From Natronobacterium gregoryi SP2 (GTDB lineage: Archaea > Halobacteriota > Halobacteria > Halobacteriales > Natrialbaceae), in contig NC_019792.1 of assembly GCF_000230715.2 (NCBI RefSeq), forward strand, positions 1,550,001 to 1,614,000: a stretch of DNA of 64,000 nucleotides. The letters run 5' to 3'. The notes under the pieces are model-generated. The model was given only the letters and a program-made list of their open reading frames with translations. It did not search any database and had not been told where the DNA came from. Within the stretch, counting starts at the first letter, position 1. Every line of letters starts with the position of its first letter. The translations under genes were made by a program, and so were the position numbers. This document shows, in pieces, positions 1-8,649 of this stretch.

Positions 1-68
1 CACAGTCGCTGTACGAGGACCACGGGTTCGACGTGAAACGAAAATTCTTCGCAAAACGGCTCGAGTAG
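1..68 (+). CDS. C-terminal end of an unidentified protein (partial)
   Basis: An open frame enters from the left edge and stops at TAG 66-68, giving about 21 residues that end in KRKFFAKRLE. A tail of this kind (tyrosine, glycine-phenylalanine, then basic residues) is seen at the ends of GNAT acetyltransferases, but the fragment is too short to assign. It converges with the GIY-YIG gene that ends at 78. Confidence 0.5.
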   Translation, partial: QSLYEDHGFDVKRKFFAKRLE

Positions 69-77
69 TCGTTCTGG

Positions 78-338
78 CTAGTCACTTGTCTCGAGTCCGA
101 CCAGCCGTTCTTTCTCCCGGCGACTCAGCTGTTTGATCTCGTACTCGCGGGACATCGCCGCCGAGCGACTCTCGTAGCGTTCGTGGTAGACGAGTTCGAC
201 CGGCGTTCGGCCGCGAGTGTACTTCGCGCCGTCGCCGTCGTCGTGTTCGGCGACGCGTCGCTCGAGGTCGGTCGTGTAGCCGGTGTAGAGGGAACCGTCG
301 GCACACTCGAGGACGTAGACAGCGTGGTCATCGGCCAT
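78..338 (-). CDS. GIY-YIG domain protein (YhbQ/UPF0213 type)
   Basis: The 86-residue product starts [12 protein letters not shown] and has the single-domain GIY-YIG nuclease fold pattern: [16 protein letters not shown] for the paired YVL/YTGYT motif, then ERRVAEH and KYTRGR with the conserved arginine and lysine. This is the full length of UPF0213-type proteins, whose role is thought to be DNA repair or processing. An in-frame ATG at 389 exists, but the domain begins directly after the ATG at 338, so the shorter start is used. The specific substrate is unknown. Confidence 0.85.
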   Translation of the reverse strand: MADDHAVYVLECADGSLYTGYTTDLERRVAEHDDGDGAKYTRGRTPVELVYHERYESRSAAMSREYEIKQLSRREKERLVGLETSD

Positions 339-419
339 CGAGGGGTCGTTACAGGAGGGTGGGCAAAAGCGTCTCGGTGAGAGGGACACGTGGTCGTCCG
401 AGGTCGATTCGTTTGCGGG

Positions 420-569
420 TTATATGCCGCGAGCACGCTCTCTCGCGACTTCCGCGATCCCCGCATTGGCCGAGCAACTGATACACGCGTGGATCTCGCC
501 GTGTTCGTCGGCGAACACGCGCGCGAAGCGCTCGGAAACGTGCGCGTCGCAGTGGTCACACTTGGGCAT
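420..569 (-). CDS. Small zinc-finger protein (DUF7563-like)
   Basis: This 49-residue ORF reads MPKCDHCDAHVSERFARV and then HACISCSANAGI. The two Cys pairs, CDHC and CISC, about 25 residues apart make a classic small zinc-binding knuckle. Haloarchaea encode many such one-domain proteins of 40-70 residues, and this one resembles the DUF7563 group. Its function is unknown; a role in protein-protein or nucleic-acid contacts is only inferred. The frame runs from ATG 567-569 to TAA at 420-422. Confidence 0.8.
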   Translation of the reverse strand: MPKCDHCDAHVSERFARVFADEHGEIHACISCSANAGIAEVARERARGI

Positions 570-933
570 TGGGCACACCGGCCGGAGCCGGTACTCTCTG
601 GTATTCGCCGTGTGCTTAAAAACGCTTTCCCAAACAGAGTTTTGATTTTGGGTGTAGGACTAAATCTTTGTTTTCCATTAATCTATTCTCGTCGGCCGCG
701 TCGACTGGACGGATTACCACGTTGCAGTCGTGAAACCGCGCGAGCATCCACTGTTGGCGCGCGCGAGCCGGAATCGGGGCCAAAACGGTGTGAGGTATCC
801 GCTCCTTGACTCATCCGACATATACTTTCCGGTAGGTTCGGCAGCCGAAACCGACGGGTCAACCGCTCCAACCCCAGTATCGGAGTCAATAACCACAATT
901 TTTATATAATGGTGGAAGGAATCGGTGAATCGT
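570..933. other. Intergenic region with divergent promoters
   Basis: No coding frame is convincing here. The stretch 610-690 is AT-rich (runs such as CTTAAAAACG and TTTTGATTTTGG) and probably holds the promoter of the leftward zinc-finger gene. The right end holds the TATA box of the histone-fold gene. Confidence 0.5.
900..908 (+). promoter_or_regulatory. TATA box for the histone-fold gene
   Basis: TTTTATATA lies about 28-30 bases upstream of the ATG at 934, so the transcript should start close to the start codon, as in leaderless haloarchaeal mRNAs. Confidence 0.7.
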
Positions 934-1101
934 ATGGCAGATCTTATCGTCAAAGCCGCCGTTAAGGAAGCGCTCGATGACAAGAACGTCGCTTCGGACT
1001 TCTACGAAGCACTCGACGAAGAGGTTGACGAACTGCTCGAGGACGCCGCTCGACGCGCCGAGGCCAACGACCGGAAGACGGTCCAGCCTCGCGACCTGTA
1101 A
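934..1101 (+). CDS. DUF1931/histone-fold small protein
   Basis: The 55-residue product begins MADLIVKAAVKEAL and ends RKTVQPRDL. The helical pattern (KAAVKEAL, then VDELLEDAARRAEANDRKTV) matches the short archaeal DUF1931 proteins, which resemble a histone fold and may bind DNA. It is complete at the usual size for the haloarchaeal form. A TATA box at 900-908 supports a leaderless start at 934. Confidence 0.85.
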   Translation: MADLIVKAAVKEALDDKNVASDFYEALDEEVDELLEDAARRAEANDRKTVQPRDL

Positions 1102-1179
1102 GGACCGGTTCGAGAGATTTTTTATTGCGCCTACGGTCGGTAGCCGCGGCTATCGACTGATGGCAAAACAGAGCACTCG

Positions 1180-2241
1180 CTAGTGACTGCGCTGTTCTAT
1201 GTACTGCTTTGTCCGACCGAGCACGACGTACTCCGTCTCACGGAGTTCGTCGATCGAGGCCGATCCGGTGACGAACATCGCGGTCCGCAACTCGAGTTCG
1301 AGTGTCTCGATCAAATCGACGACTGCATCAGTGCCCTGGCCGGCCGGTCCGAGGAACGGCTTGGCGAGTCCACCCGCCTGTGCTCCGAGGGCGATCGCCT
1401 TTGCGACGTCGAGTCCAGATCGGACGCCGCCGCTGGCGACGACGGTGTCGTGGACCTGCGCGGCCTCGTAGGCGCTGACCGCCGTCGGAACGCCCCAGGC
1501 ACGGAACAGTCGTCCGACCTCCTCCTGTCGATCGGCACCAACCGCGGCGGCGCGATGGGACTCGATGCCCGACCAAGTCGTTCCACCCTGCCCGGCGACG
1601 TCGATGGCGTCGACGCCAGCGTCTGCGAGCCGCTGGGCTGTCTCCCCGGCGATACCGTTGCCGGTCTCCTTGACGATCACCGGGACAGAAAGCCCGTCCG
1701 CAACGCGTTCGATCGCCTCGAGGCAACCGCGAGCGTCGACGTCACCCTCGGGCTGAATCGCCTCCTGGAGGAAGTTGAGATGGACGGCGATGGCGTCGGC
1801 CTCGATCATCTCGACGGCTTCCTCGACATCTGCGACGTCGTACTCGAGCAGTTGGGCTGCACCGACGTTACCATAGAGGAAGGCATCGGGTGCCACGTCG
1901 CGGACGACGGCGTAGGACTCGATTAGCTCCTCGTCGTCTAACTCGAGGCCGGCCCGCTGGCTCCCGACGCCCATCGCGACGTTGGTTTTCTGGGCCGCCT
2001 CGGCGAGTGCCCGGTTGATCTTCGTCGTGTTCGGGTGGCCGCCCGTCATGCTCTCGATGACGATCGGGGCCGCGAGTTCGTGCCCGAACAGCGTCGTCGT
2101 CGTGTCGATCTCGTCTCGATGGACCTCCGGGAGCGCCTCGTGAACGAGGTCGATGTCGGCGAAGCCGGCCCCTGAGGTCTCGACGTCTTCTTCCTCGATG
2201 ATACGGATATGGTCGTCTTTCCTGTCGGATGTCTCGGGCAT
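1180..2241 (-). CDS. fni: Type 2 isopentenyl-diphosphate delta-isomerase
   Basis: The 353-residue enzyme interconverts isopentenyl and dimethylallyl diphosphate with FMN and NADPH, supplying archaeal isoprenoid lipids. The sequence shows the N-terminal RKDDHIRI substrate-binding motif, the IESMTGG segment, [24 protein letters not shown], and the C-terminal [10 protein letters not shown] phosphate/FMN loop. The ATG at 2241 ([11 protein letters not shown]) is chosen over longer in-frame starts because the family begins just before RKDDH and the extension carries no conserved sequence. The gene ends close to the histone-fold gene and converges with it. Confidence 0.95.
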   Translation of the reverse strand: MPETSDRKDDHIRIIEEEDVETSGAGFADIDLVHEALPEVHRDEIDTTTTLFGHELAAPIVIESMTGGHPNTTKINRALAEAAQKTNVAMGVGSQRAGLELDDEELIESYAVVRDVAPDAFLYGNVGAAQLLEYDVADVEEAVEMIEADAIAVHLNFLQEAIQPEGDVDARGCLEAIERVADGLSVPVIVKETGNGIAGETAQRLADAGVDAIDVAGQGGTTWSGIESHRAAAVGADRQEEVGRLFRAWGVPTAVSAYEAAQVHDTVVASGGVRSGLDVAKAIALGAQAGGLAKPFLGPAGQGTDAVVDLIETLELELRTAMFVTGSASIDELRETEYVVLGRTKQYIEQRSH

Positions 2242-2332
2242 CGAATCGTCTCCAATGGAGAATGGGACGAGAGCATTGAAAAGGTGTCCATCGATTCCAG
2301 TCAAAGCTATTCGGCTGTTGACAGCAGCACTG

Positions 2333-2413
2333 ATACGGATTGCTGTAACTATTTCCCACCGATCGCCAGAACGGGGCCGGCGATCGGCGGTAATTGAATA
2401 CAGCAAACCGTAT
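2333..2413 (+). repeat. 81-bp palindromic repeat, family 1, copy a
   Basis: The ends are ATACGGATTGCTGTA (2333-2347) and TACAGCAAACCGTAT (2399-2413), a 15-bp terminal inverted repeat with one mismatch. Inside lies a second stem, CCGATCGCC (2359-2367) against GGCGATCGG (2379-2387). The same 81-bp layout recurs at 34983-35063 and, inverted, at 59457-59537. It sits just upstream of fni. No target duplication is visible. Confidence 0.8.
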
Positions 2414-2582
2414 GACGAGGACGCCACGAGAGTCTCGGCGTCCAATCGAGACACTCACTACAGATTCACTCGGCGCTCGAGACGATCCAATCCTCGACGG
2501 TCGAGTGCCAACTCGCGGTCGTAGACGAGAGCAGCGAGGACCGCGAAATCGCGAGAGCAGCGTCCAGCCGCCGACGATCGGG

Positions 2583-3314
2583 TCAGTACTCCCGAACCGC
2601 GAGACCTTCCCCGTCCGCGTCGCCGGTACCCTCCTCGAGGCCGACGTAGGTCGCGTCCGCCAGGTCGACGAAGAGTCCGTGCTCGACGACGCCCGGAACG
2701 CTCGAGAGCGTCGCGGCCAGTTCCTCGGGATCGGCGATCGCTCCGAACTCACAGTCCAGTACCAGGTTGCCGTTGTCCGTCACGACCGGACCGTCCTTTC
2801 GCTTGGCCTCTCTGAGCGTCGGTTCGCCGCCCAGTTCGTGAACCCGAGCCGTGACGACGGTGTAGGCGTCCGGCAACACCTCGAGTGGTACCGACCGCTC
2901 GAGTCGGTCCGTGAGCTTCGAGGGGTCAGCGACGACGACGAACCGGTCGGCCGCCGCGTCGACGAGTTTCTCGCGAGCGTGCGCTGCGCCGCCGCCCTTG
3001 ATCAGTGTGCCGTGGGCCGACGATCCGGGATCGTCGACGATCTGGTCAGCGCCGTCGATCGCGAGATCGACCGTCTCGACGGCCTCGAGCGTCGTCAGTT
3101 GGATGCCGACTTCGAGTGCGAGCTGTCGGGACTGGAAGGAAGTGGGAATGCCCTGCACCTCGAGGCCGTCGGCGACTGCCTCGCCGATCGCTTCGATGGC
3201 GGAGGCGGTCGTCGAGCCGGTTCCGAGACCGACGACGAAGCCGTCCTCGACTTCTTCGGCGGCGCGTTCGCCGGCACGCCGTTTCGCTGCCGGGGTGCCA
3301 CCCTCAGTCTTCAT
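2583..3314 (-). CDS. rpiA: Ribose-5-phosphate isomerase A
   Basis: The 243-residue protein interconverts ribose-5-phosphate and ribulose-5-phosphate. It shows the RpiA phosphate-binding loop GLGTGSTT (about residues 29-36), the catalytic DGADQ motif (about 87-91) and the KGGGAA loop followed by REK (about 105-115). Its length is normal, with a short acidic C-terminal extension (GTGDADGEG) of the haloarchaeal kind. It probably supplies ribose for nucleotides; no operon partner is close on the same strand. Confidence 0.95.
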   Translation of the reverse strand: MKTEGGTPAAKRRAGERAAEEVEDGFVVGLGTGSTTASAIEAIGEAVADGLEVQGIPTSFQSRQLALEVGIQLTTLEAVETVDLAIDGADQIVDDPGSSAHGTLIKGGGAAHAREKLVDAAADRFVVVADPSKLTDRLERSVPLEVLPDAYTVVTARVHELGGEPTLREAKRKDGPVVTDNGNLVLDCEFGAIADPEELAATLSSVPGVVEHGLFVDLADATYVGLEEGTGDADGEGLAVREY

Positions 3315-3436
3315 GATTCGTGAGGAGTGTGCCGAACGGAAAATGGTTGCCGGTTATCGTCAGAATCCGTCGGCGTCGCCGAACGAGTAACGCTGACACC
3401 CCCCGTAATATAACAGGTGAGTGCGAACGAACCGGT

Positions 3437-3931
3437 ATGTCGCCCTCCACTCGCCGAACCGTTCTCGTCTCGTGTGCCACCGGTTCGCTCGTAACGGGCG
3501 GATGTATGGCGTCGAGAAGCGAACGCCAGGACACGATAACGCTGTGTGACGTGAGCGTCCACAACCGGCAGGAGGAACCGATCGAAGCCGAAATTCGCGT
3601 TCTCGAGGGCGAGACGATCGTGGCCGAAACGGCCGGTGAGATCGAGCCTGCCACCGAAGACGTCGTCGACGGAACCGAAACCGCAGTGTTCGACGGGTTG
3701 ACTGTCCCAGACGAAGACGTACCGAGCGAGCCGGGAGCGTACCACGTCCAGATGCGAATCGCTGGGAAAGAGTGGCGAGAGCTTCGTGCCAGAGACATCG
3801 CCCCGAAAACCGAGGCGGACCACGTTACGATCGACGGGAAGATAGAACGACAGCAGCGAGAGGAAACCAAACGAGAGCGTCGCCTGACACTCGGGACGGT
3901 GCTGCACTCGGACGGGTGTCAAAGCGTGTGA
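3437..3931 (+). CDS. Predicted secreted lipoprotein, unknown function
   Basis: The 164-residue product begins MSPSTRRTVLVSCATGSL and continues VTGGCMAS. A twin-arginine-like TRRTVL is followed by a hydrophobic stretch and a lipobox (TGGC), typical of haloarchaeal Tat lipoproteins. The mature part is acidic and probably a beta-sandwich (EPIEAEIRVLEGETIV, then a long hydrophilic segment), with a basic KRERR patch near the end. A TATA-like TAATATAAC about 26 bases upstream supports the ATG at 3437 over the longer frame from 3320. No specific family is recognised. Confidence 0.7.
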   Translation: MSPSTRRTVLVSCATGSLVTGGCMASRSERQDTITLCDVSVHNRQEEPIEAEIRVLEGETIVAETAGEIEPATEDVVDGTETAVFDGLTVPDEDVPSEPGAYHVQMRIAGKEWRELRARDIAPKTEADHVTIDGKIERQQREETKRERRLTLGTVLHSDGCQSV

Positions 3932-3935
3932 ACAG

Positions 3936-4628
3936 TCACCGACGGATCGACGGGCCAACGCCGAACGCAGCCAGCGCACTCACTCCCGCGACCAACGATC
4001 CAAACAGGAGTCGGACGTGGCCGAGCCACGGGAGTCGGACGGAGGCTTTACCGACGATCCAGTCGGATGCAACGACGTTCGTATCGGCATACTGGTACTC
4101 GACTGCCTGATCGTAGGCACCGTTGGCGTCGCCTTTCGTCACGAACCCGTCGTGGGGCGCGGGACAGGACGGTAGGTCCTCGCAGTCGTGTCCGGCAAGG
4201 TATTCCTCGTTCGCCGACGTCTCGACCCAGTTCTCGCCGTCCTCGACCCAGTAGTGAGCGCGGTGGATGACCGGCGTCTTCGCCGGATCGCCGTCGGGCG
4301 CGAAGACGATCACGTCGCCGGGTTCGCCGAACGTCTCGTGGCCGTCGTTTGCGCCTGTCGAGGCCGGGACGACGCCGGTGTCTGCGACCGCGAGGTCTGG
4401 CGCGAATCGCTCTTCGTCGACGACGAAGACGAGATCGCCGACCTCGGCGTTTGGCTCCATGCTTCCACTCTCGATCGCAACGAACGGCGGCCAGATGCCA
4501 CTGATCCCGAACAGCAGGGCAGCGACGACCGCGACAACCGCGACAACGGTGACGACATCTCGAGCGAGGACAGAAAGCGAATCCGTCCCCGTCGAACTGG
4601 GAGGGTCGTCGGTGCGGGGATCAGTCAT
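3936..4628 (-). CDS. sec11: Archaeal signal peptidase I (Sec11 type)
   Basis: The 230-residue membrane protease cleaves Sec signal peptides. A transmembrane helix (VVTVVAVVAVVAALLFGI, about residues 22-45) is followed by ESGSMEP, which carries the catalytic serine. VIHRAH then supplies the histidine used in place of lysine by archaeal/ER-type enzymes. The sequence GDANGAYDQ holds the conserved aspartate region. A second C-terminal helix is present. An ATG at 4652 would add eight residues and cannot be excluded. A paralogue lies at 27956-28849 with the same motifs. Confidence 0.9.
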   Translation of the reverse strand: MTDPRTDDPPSSTGTDSLSVLARDVVTVVAVVAVVAALLFGISGIWPPFVAIESGSMEPNAEVGDLVFVVDEERFAPDLAVADTGVVPASTGANDGHETFGEPGDVIVFAPDGDPAKTPVIHRAHYWVEDGENWVETSANEEYLAGHDCEDLPSCPAPHDGFVTKGDANGAYDQAVEYQYADTNVVASDWIVGKASVRLPWLGHVRLLFGSLVAGVSALAAFGVGPSIRR

Positions 4629-4715
4629 CGACGTCACGTACGACGGGGCCACCAGTCAACGTTCCGGCTCGACGTTCGGCCGTACCTTTTTTGCTGGCTC
4701 CGTGGTCCGACGACT

Positions 4716-5471
4716 ATGGAGACGGGGACGGCAGTGCGCCTCGAGGATGTCCGCAAGACCTACGAACTCGGCGAGCCGGTGCACGCGCTCGACGGCGTCT
4801 CGCTGTCGGTGCCACGGAGTTCGTACACGGCGATCATGGGGCCGAGCGGTTCCGGGAAGTCGACGTTGATGAATCTCGTCGGCTGTCTGGACACGCCAAC
4901 TGACGGAACGGTCGTCGTCGACGGTACCGACGTGACGACCCTCTCCGATCGCGAGCGGACCAGTCTCCGGGGAACCGAGGTAGGATTCGTCTTCCAGACG
5001 TTCAACCTGATGCCGCGGCTGACGGCCCTCGAGAACGTCGCACTCCCGCAGTTGTTCCAGGGGATCGATAGGTCGGCGCGTCGCGAACGAGCGCGCGACC
5101 TGCTTGCCCGCGTCGGGCTCGCAGACCGCGAGGACCACCTCCCCAGCGAGCTCTCGGGCGGCCAGCGCCAGCGAGTCGCGCTGGCTCGAGCACTGGTGAA
5201 CGACCCGGCGCTCGTGCTGGCGGACGAACCCTCGGGAAACCTCGATACCGAGACCGAAGCCGACGTCCTCGACCTCTTCGCGGAGTTTCACGAGGCCGGA
5301 ACGACGATGCTCGTCGTCACCCACGAACGTCACGTCGCCGAACGCGCCGAGCGGATCGTCCACCTCCTCGACGGAACGATCGAACGAATCGAGGACCTCG
5401 AGGGGGCTGGCGCGGACGCGACGCCAGGACCGTTGGGCGAGTCCGATCGAAAAGTGGAGGACGACAGCTAA
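4716..5471 (+). CDS. ABC transporter ATP-binding protein (MacB/LolD type)
   Basis: The 251-residue ATPase has Walker A GPSGSGKST (residues 42-50), the Q-loop FVFQTFNLMP, the signature LSGGQRQR, Walker B LVLADEPSGNLD and the switch histidine in VVTHE. The ADEPSGNLD motif and the FNLMPRLTALENV segment are typical of the MacB/LolD branch, which powers export or lipoprotein/peptide handling. The start at 4716 follows directly after the divergent signal peptidase. It overlaps the permease gene by one base (TAATG), so the two are translationally coupled. Confidence 0.93.
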   Translation: METGTAVRLEDVRKTYELGEPVHALDGVSLSVPRSSYTAIMGPSGSGKSTLMNLVGCLDTPTDGTVVVDGTDVTTLSDRERTSLRGTEVGFVFQTFNLMPRLTALENVALPQLFQGIDRSARRERARDLLARVGLADREDHLPSELSGGQRQRVALARALVNDPALVLADEPSGNLDTETEADVLDLFAEFHEAGTTMLVVTHERHVAERAERIVHLLDGTIERIEDLEGAGADATPGPLGESDRKVEDDS

Positions 5472-6772
5472 TGGACCCACTCGAGCACCTTCGGCTGGCG
5501 TGGCGCTCCATTCGGGGGCACAAACTCCGGTCGACGCTGACGACGCTGGGTGTCGTGATCGGAATCGCCGCCGTCATCGTCTTCGTCACCCTGGGTGCGA
5601 GTCTGCAGGCCGGCATCGTCGGCGACATCAGTCCGGACGACCAGCGCAACCTCTACGGCTGGGCTGCCGACCCCGACACCGAGGGCGGCCCGCTCGCGGG
5701 CGCACAACCCGTCGTCAGCGACGCCGACCTCGAGACAGTCGAGGACCTCGAGGCAGTCGAGGCCGCCTACGGCTACGCGACGATCCAGAGCCAGGGACTC
5801 TCCGACAGCGAAGAGGAAGTCGCCCAGGGCGACGGGGTGATCGCGTCCGGCCCCTCCTACGTTCGCGAGGGGAGTCTCGCGGAGGGCAGACAGTTCGAGA
5901 TGGGCGAACGCGAGGCCGTGATCAATCCGGCCGCAGCAGGACAGTTCGAAGAGAACGTCACCGTCGGCGACGAACTCGAGATCACGTTCCTCGGCGGTCT
6001 GAGAGCGACCGTCGAGGTGGTGGGGATCACGGACACCTCCGAGGGGTTGAGTCCGTTCGAGGGATTCGAGTCTTCACCGCGTGTCTACGTTCCGACCGAT
6101 CCCTATTACGCCGAGCAAGCCGGTGGACTCGACCTGGGAATCGGTGCTGGTGATGGAGACGACGTGGGCATCGGCAGTGACGACGGCGACGGCGAGACGC
6201 GCTTTCTCGCCGTCGTCGTCGAGGCCCAGTCTGCCGCCCAGGCGGACGTCGACGCCGCTCGTGACGCCACGGCCGCCTACCTCGAGAGCGACGAGTCGGA
6301 CGCGAGCGAGTTTCTGGACGACGATCTCGCCGTCACCTTCCAGACGAGCACGGAGTTGCTCCAACAGCTACAGGACGTGCTCGACCTGCTCCAGAACTTC
6401 ATCGTCGGTATCGCGGCCATCTCGCTGGTCGTCGGCTCGATCGGCATCGCGAACATCATGCTGGTCTCGGTCACCGAGCGGACTCGCGAGATCGGGATTA
6501 TGAAAGCCGTCGGCGCGCAGAATCGTGACGTTCTTGGGCTCTTTCTCACGGAGGCGATCGTTCTCGGTGTGGTTGGCGCGATTCTCGGGACGGCACTAGG
6601 ACTCGCCGCGGGCTATCTCGGCGCGTGGTACATCGACCTCCCGCTGGTCTACCCCTACGAGTACGTCGCGCTTGCGATCGCCGTGGGCATCCTCGTGGGC
6701 GTCGCCTCAGGACTGTACCCCGCCTGGCGCGCGGCGCGAACGGACCCGATCGACGCGCTCAGACACGAATGA
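5471..6772 (+). CDS. ABC transporter permease (MacB/FtsX-like)
   Basis: The 433-residue permease has an N-terminal transmembrane helix (TLGVVIGIAAVIVFVTLGA), a large extracellular MacB-periplasmic-core-like domain of about 260 residues, and three C-terminal helices including IAAISLVVGSIGIANIML, followed by the conserved ERTREIGIMKAVGAQ loop of the FtsX domain. It ends with the usual YPAWRAARTDPIDALR. Together with the ATPase in front it makes a complete MacB-type unit; the substrate is unknown. The acidic loop near residues 220-240 (GDGDDVGIGSDDGDGE) is low-complexity. Confidence 0.92.
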   Translation: MDPLEHLRLAWRSIRGHKLRSTLTTLGVVIGIAAVIVFVTLGASLQAGIVGDISPDDQRNLYGWAADPDTEGGPLAGAQPVVSDADLETVEDLEAVEAAYGYATIQSQGLSDSEEEVAQGDGVIASGPSYVREGSLAEGRQFEMGEREAVINPAAAGQFEENVTVGDELEITFLGGLRATVEVVGITDTSEGLSPFEGFESSPRVYVPTDPYYAEQAGGLDLGIGAGDGDDVGIGSDDGDGETRFLAVVVEAQSAAQADVDAARDATAAYLESDESDASEFLDDDLAVTFQTSTELLQQLQDVLDLLQNFIVGIAAISLVVGSIGIANIMLVSVTERTREIGIMKAVGAQNRDVLGLFLTEAIVLGVVGAILGTALGLAAGYLGAWYIDLPLVYPYEYVALAIAVGILVGVASGLYPAWRAARTDPIDALRHE

Positions 6773-6836
6773 GCGACACACCACTTCGATTCGGTGTCAT
6801 CGGTACTCGTCGCTATCGACCTCCTCGTGCCACGGG

Positions 6837-7283
6837 TCACCGTCTCCGTGTCCTCGGTCGGTCCCGTCTCGAGTCTCGGCTCGACCGGTCGCGACCGGTG
6901 CGGTCGGAGACCGAGTCGCCTGCGTACGCCCAGTCCGTCCCGTCCCGATCGCGGACCAGTTCTGGTCGCCGATGCCGCGGAGCCGACGGGTCGTGGTCGG
7001 ACGACAGCCGATCACCGGTACCGATCCTGCGGCGCGTGTGCCGTTGCTTCTGTGGATATTCGCGTGCGAGAGACACCCCGAGGTAACCGCCCAGCATCGA
7101 GAGTCCGATGGTGTAGAACGCGACGCCTGATCCGATCACGAACAGGACGACGGCGACGAACGTGACCCCCTCGAGAAAGCCGGCGACTGCGCCGACGACG
7201 ATGGTCGAGAACGGCACAAACGAGAGGACGATGCCGACGACGGAACCGACGATCGCGTAGCCGATGGGACGGCTGGTCGGCAT
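6837..7283 (-). CDS. Small membrane protein, DUF5518-like, abnormal C-terminus
   Basis: The 148-residue frame starts MPTSRPIGYAIVGSVVGI and has three hydrophobic helices ending LSMLGGYLGVSLAREYP, like the DUF5518 membrane proteins of haloarchaea. After about residue 85 the translation becomes Arg-rich and low in hydrophobics (DRTGRDRSSRDSRRDRPRTRRR), unlike the acidic haloarchaeal norm. A different frame ends in an acidic tail (WHEEVDSDEYR, stop at 6797), so a frameshift near 7000 is possible. The N-terminal half is probably a real gene; the 3' end is uncertain. Confidence 0.5.
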   Translation of the reverse strand: MPTSRPIGYAIVGSVVGIVLSFVPFSTIVVGAVAGFLEGVTFVAVVLFVIGSGVAFYTIGLSMLGGYLGVSLAREYPQKQRHTRRRIGTGDRLSSDHDPSAPRHRRPELVRDRDGTDWAYAGDSVSDRTGRDRSSRDSRRDRPRTRRR

Positions 7284-7352
7284 ACTGGATCGACGCCTGC
7301 AGAGAAAAAAGCGCCCGTGATCGTCGGCGGGCAAAACCGGAACCGCGACGCG

Positions 7353-8489
7353 CTAGTCGACAGTCCGTGACTCGGATTCTGCTGTAGTCGATTCGGGTCC
7401 GGAATCGCCGTCCGGACCGGCGGTGCTATCTGCGTCTGAGTCACCCTCTACCGTGAGCGTGTCGTCGGGGTCTACGTCGGCGAGTTCTGCGAATCCGGCG
7501 TCTCCGTTGACTTCGTCGGCGAGGAGGTCGACGGCCTCGACGAAGACAGCCACGATCAGCGGTCCGACGACGATCCCGATTGCCCCCAGCGTGAAGAGAC
7601 CGCCCGTAAACCCGACGAAGTAGAGGCTCCCAGGCAGCCCCGCGGAGTGGCGAGCGAGACGGGGTCGGACGCCGACGTCGGGGAACCAGGCGACGAGCGT
7701 GATTCCGAGAACGCCGATCAGGATCGCGGCGATCATCTCACCCGCCACAACGTGATAGAGCGCGATAGGAGCGATCAGCAAGCTTGGACCGATAATCGGG
7801 ACGAACTGCAGAATGGCGGCAAAGAGCGCGAGCGTGAACGCCATCTCGTACCCCAGCGTCCAGAACAGCGGGTAGCCAATGATGAACGTTGCGCCGGAGG
7901 TCGCAAGTTGCAGGACGTATATCGCGTACAGCGTCTCACGGGCGCGACGAGCCAGGGCGTAAACGTCGTCCCTGTACTCGAGTGGAACTGGTGCGATCGC
8001 AGCCCTCCCTGCAGCGTCGCCTCTCAGCAGGATCGCGAACAACAGAATAACGAACAACGCAAACTTGATCGCGAGCACCGGCAACGACGAGGCAATCGCA
8101 ACTGCAAACTCCCGGAGATACGAGACCGCAAGCGCCTGGATCTCGACTGCATCGACGACGTAGGTCTCCTCGAGCACTGTCACCGGAACCTCCTGTGGGA
8201 GGCTCTCGATGACCGTGATCACGTCTTCGACCCGGAAATAGAGTGTGACGAAAATCGGCGAGAAGACCGCGATCACGCCACCGAACCCGACGAGAGTCGC
8301 AGTCACGGCCGCCACCCACTCAGAGAGGCCGCGCCTGGTCAGCCAGTCTTTGACCGGTAACAGGACGTACGCGACCGTCAGGGCAAACAGAATCGTTCCG
8401 AGAACCTCGAGCAGGATCGCACCGGTGAGGACACCGAGTGCGGTGACGACACCTGCCAGAACGTACCGGCGAGTACCCGTCTCAGTCAC
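7353..8489 (-). CDS. AI-2E family (PerM-like) membrane protein
   Basis: The 378-residue product has about eight transmembrane helices in the PerM/AI-2E arrangement: two at the N-terminus, a central amphipathic domain, and a C-terminal block with LQFVPIIGPSLLIAPIAL followed by GLPGSLYFVGFTGGLFTLG. The tail is acidic and unstructured. Family members are permeases or antiporters of mostly unproven substrate. A GTG at 8489 with GAGG upstream is taken as the start. A GTG at 8549, near a possible TATA box around 8570, is an alternative and would add 20 residues. Confidence 0.85.
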   Translation of the reverse strand: MTETGTRRYVLAGVVTALGVLTGAILLEVLGTILFALTVAYVLLPVKDWLTRRGLSEWVAAVTATLVGFGGVIAVFSPIFVTLYFRVEDVITVIESLPQEVPVTVLEETYVVDAVEIQALAVSYLREFAVAIASSLPVLAIKFALFVILLFAILLRGDAAGRAAIAPVPLEYRDDVYALARRARETLYAIYVLQLATSGATFIIGYPLFWTLGYEMAFTLALFAAILQFVPIIGPSLLIAPIALYHVVAGEMIAAILIGVLGITLVAWFPDVGVRPRLARHSAGLPGSLYFVGFTGGLFTLGAIGIVVGPLIVAVFVEAVDLLADEVNGDAGFAELADVDPDDTLTVEGDSDADSTAGPDGDSGPESTTAESESRTVD

Positions 8490-8649
8490 GCCGGATTCCT
8501 CGGAGCCCGGCCTCGAATCCCGGGGCCCGCCGTTCGTGCTCGTTACCACACAGACGAATCTCAGCGGAAGAATAAAGTCCTTCGGTCGCACGGGTACTGG
8601 AGGTGATCGCCGACCGAAGGAAACTGGTGCTGACAGCACGCAACTCATA

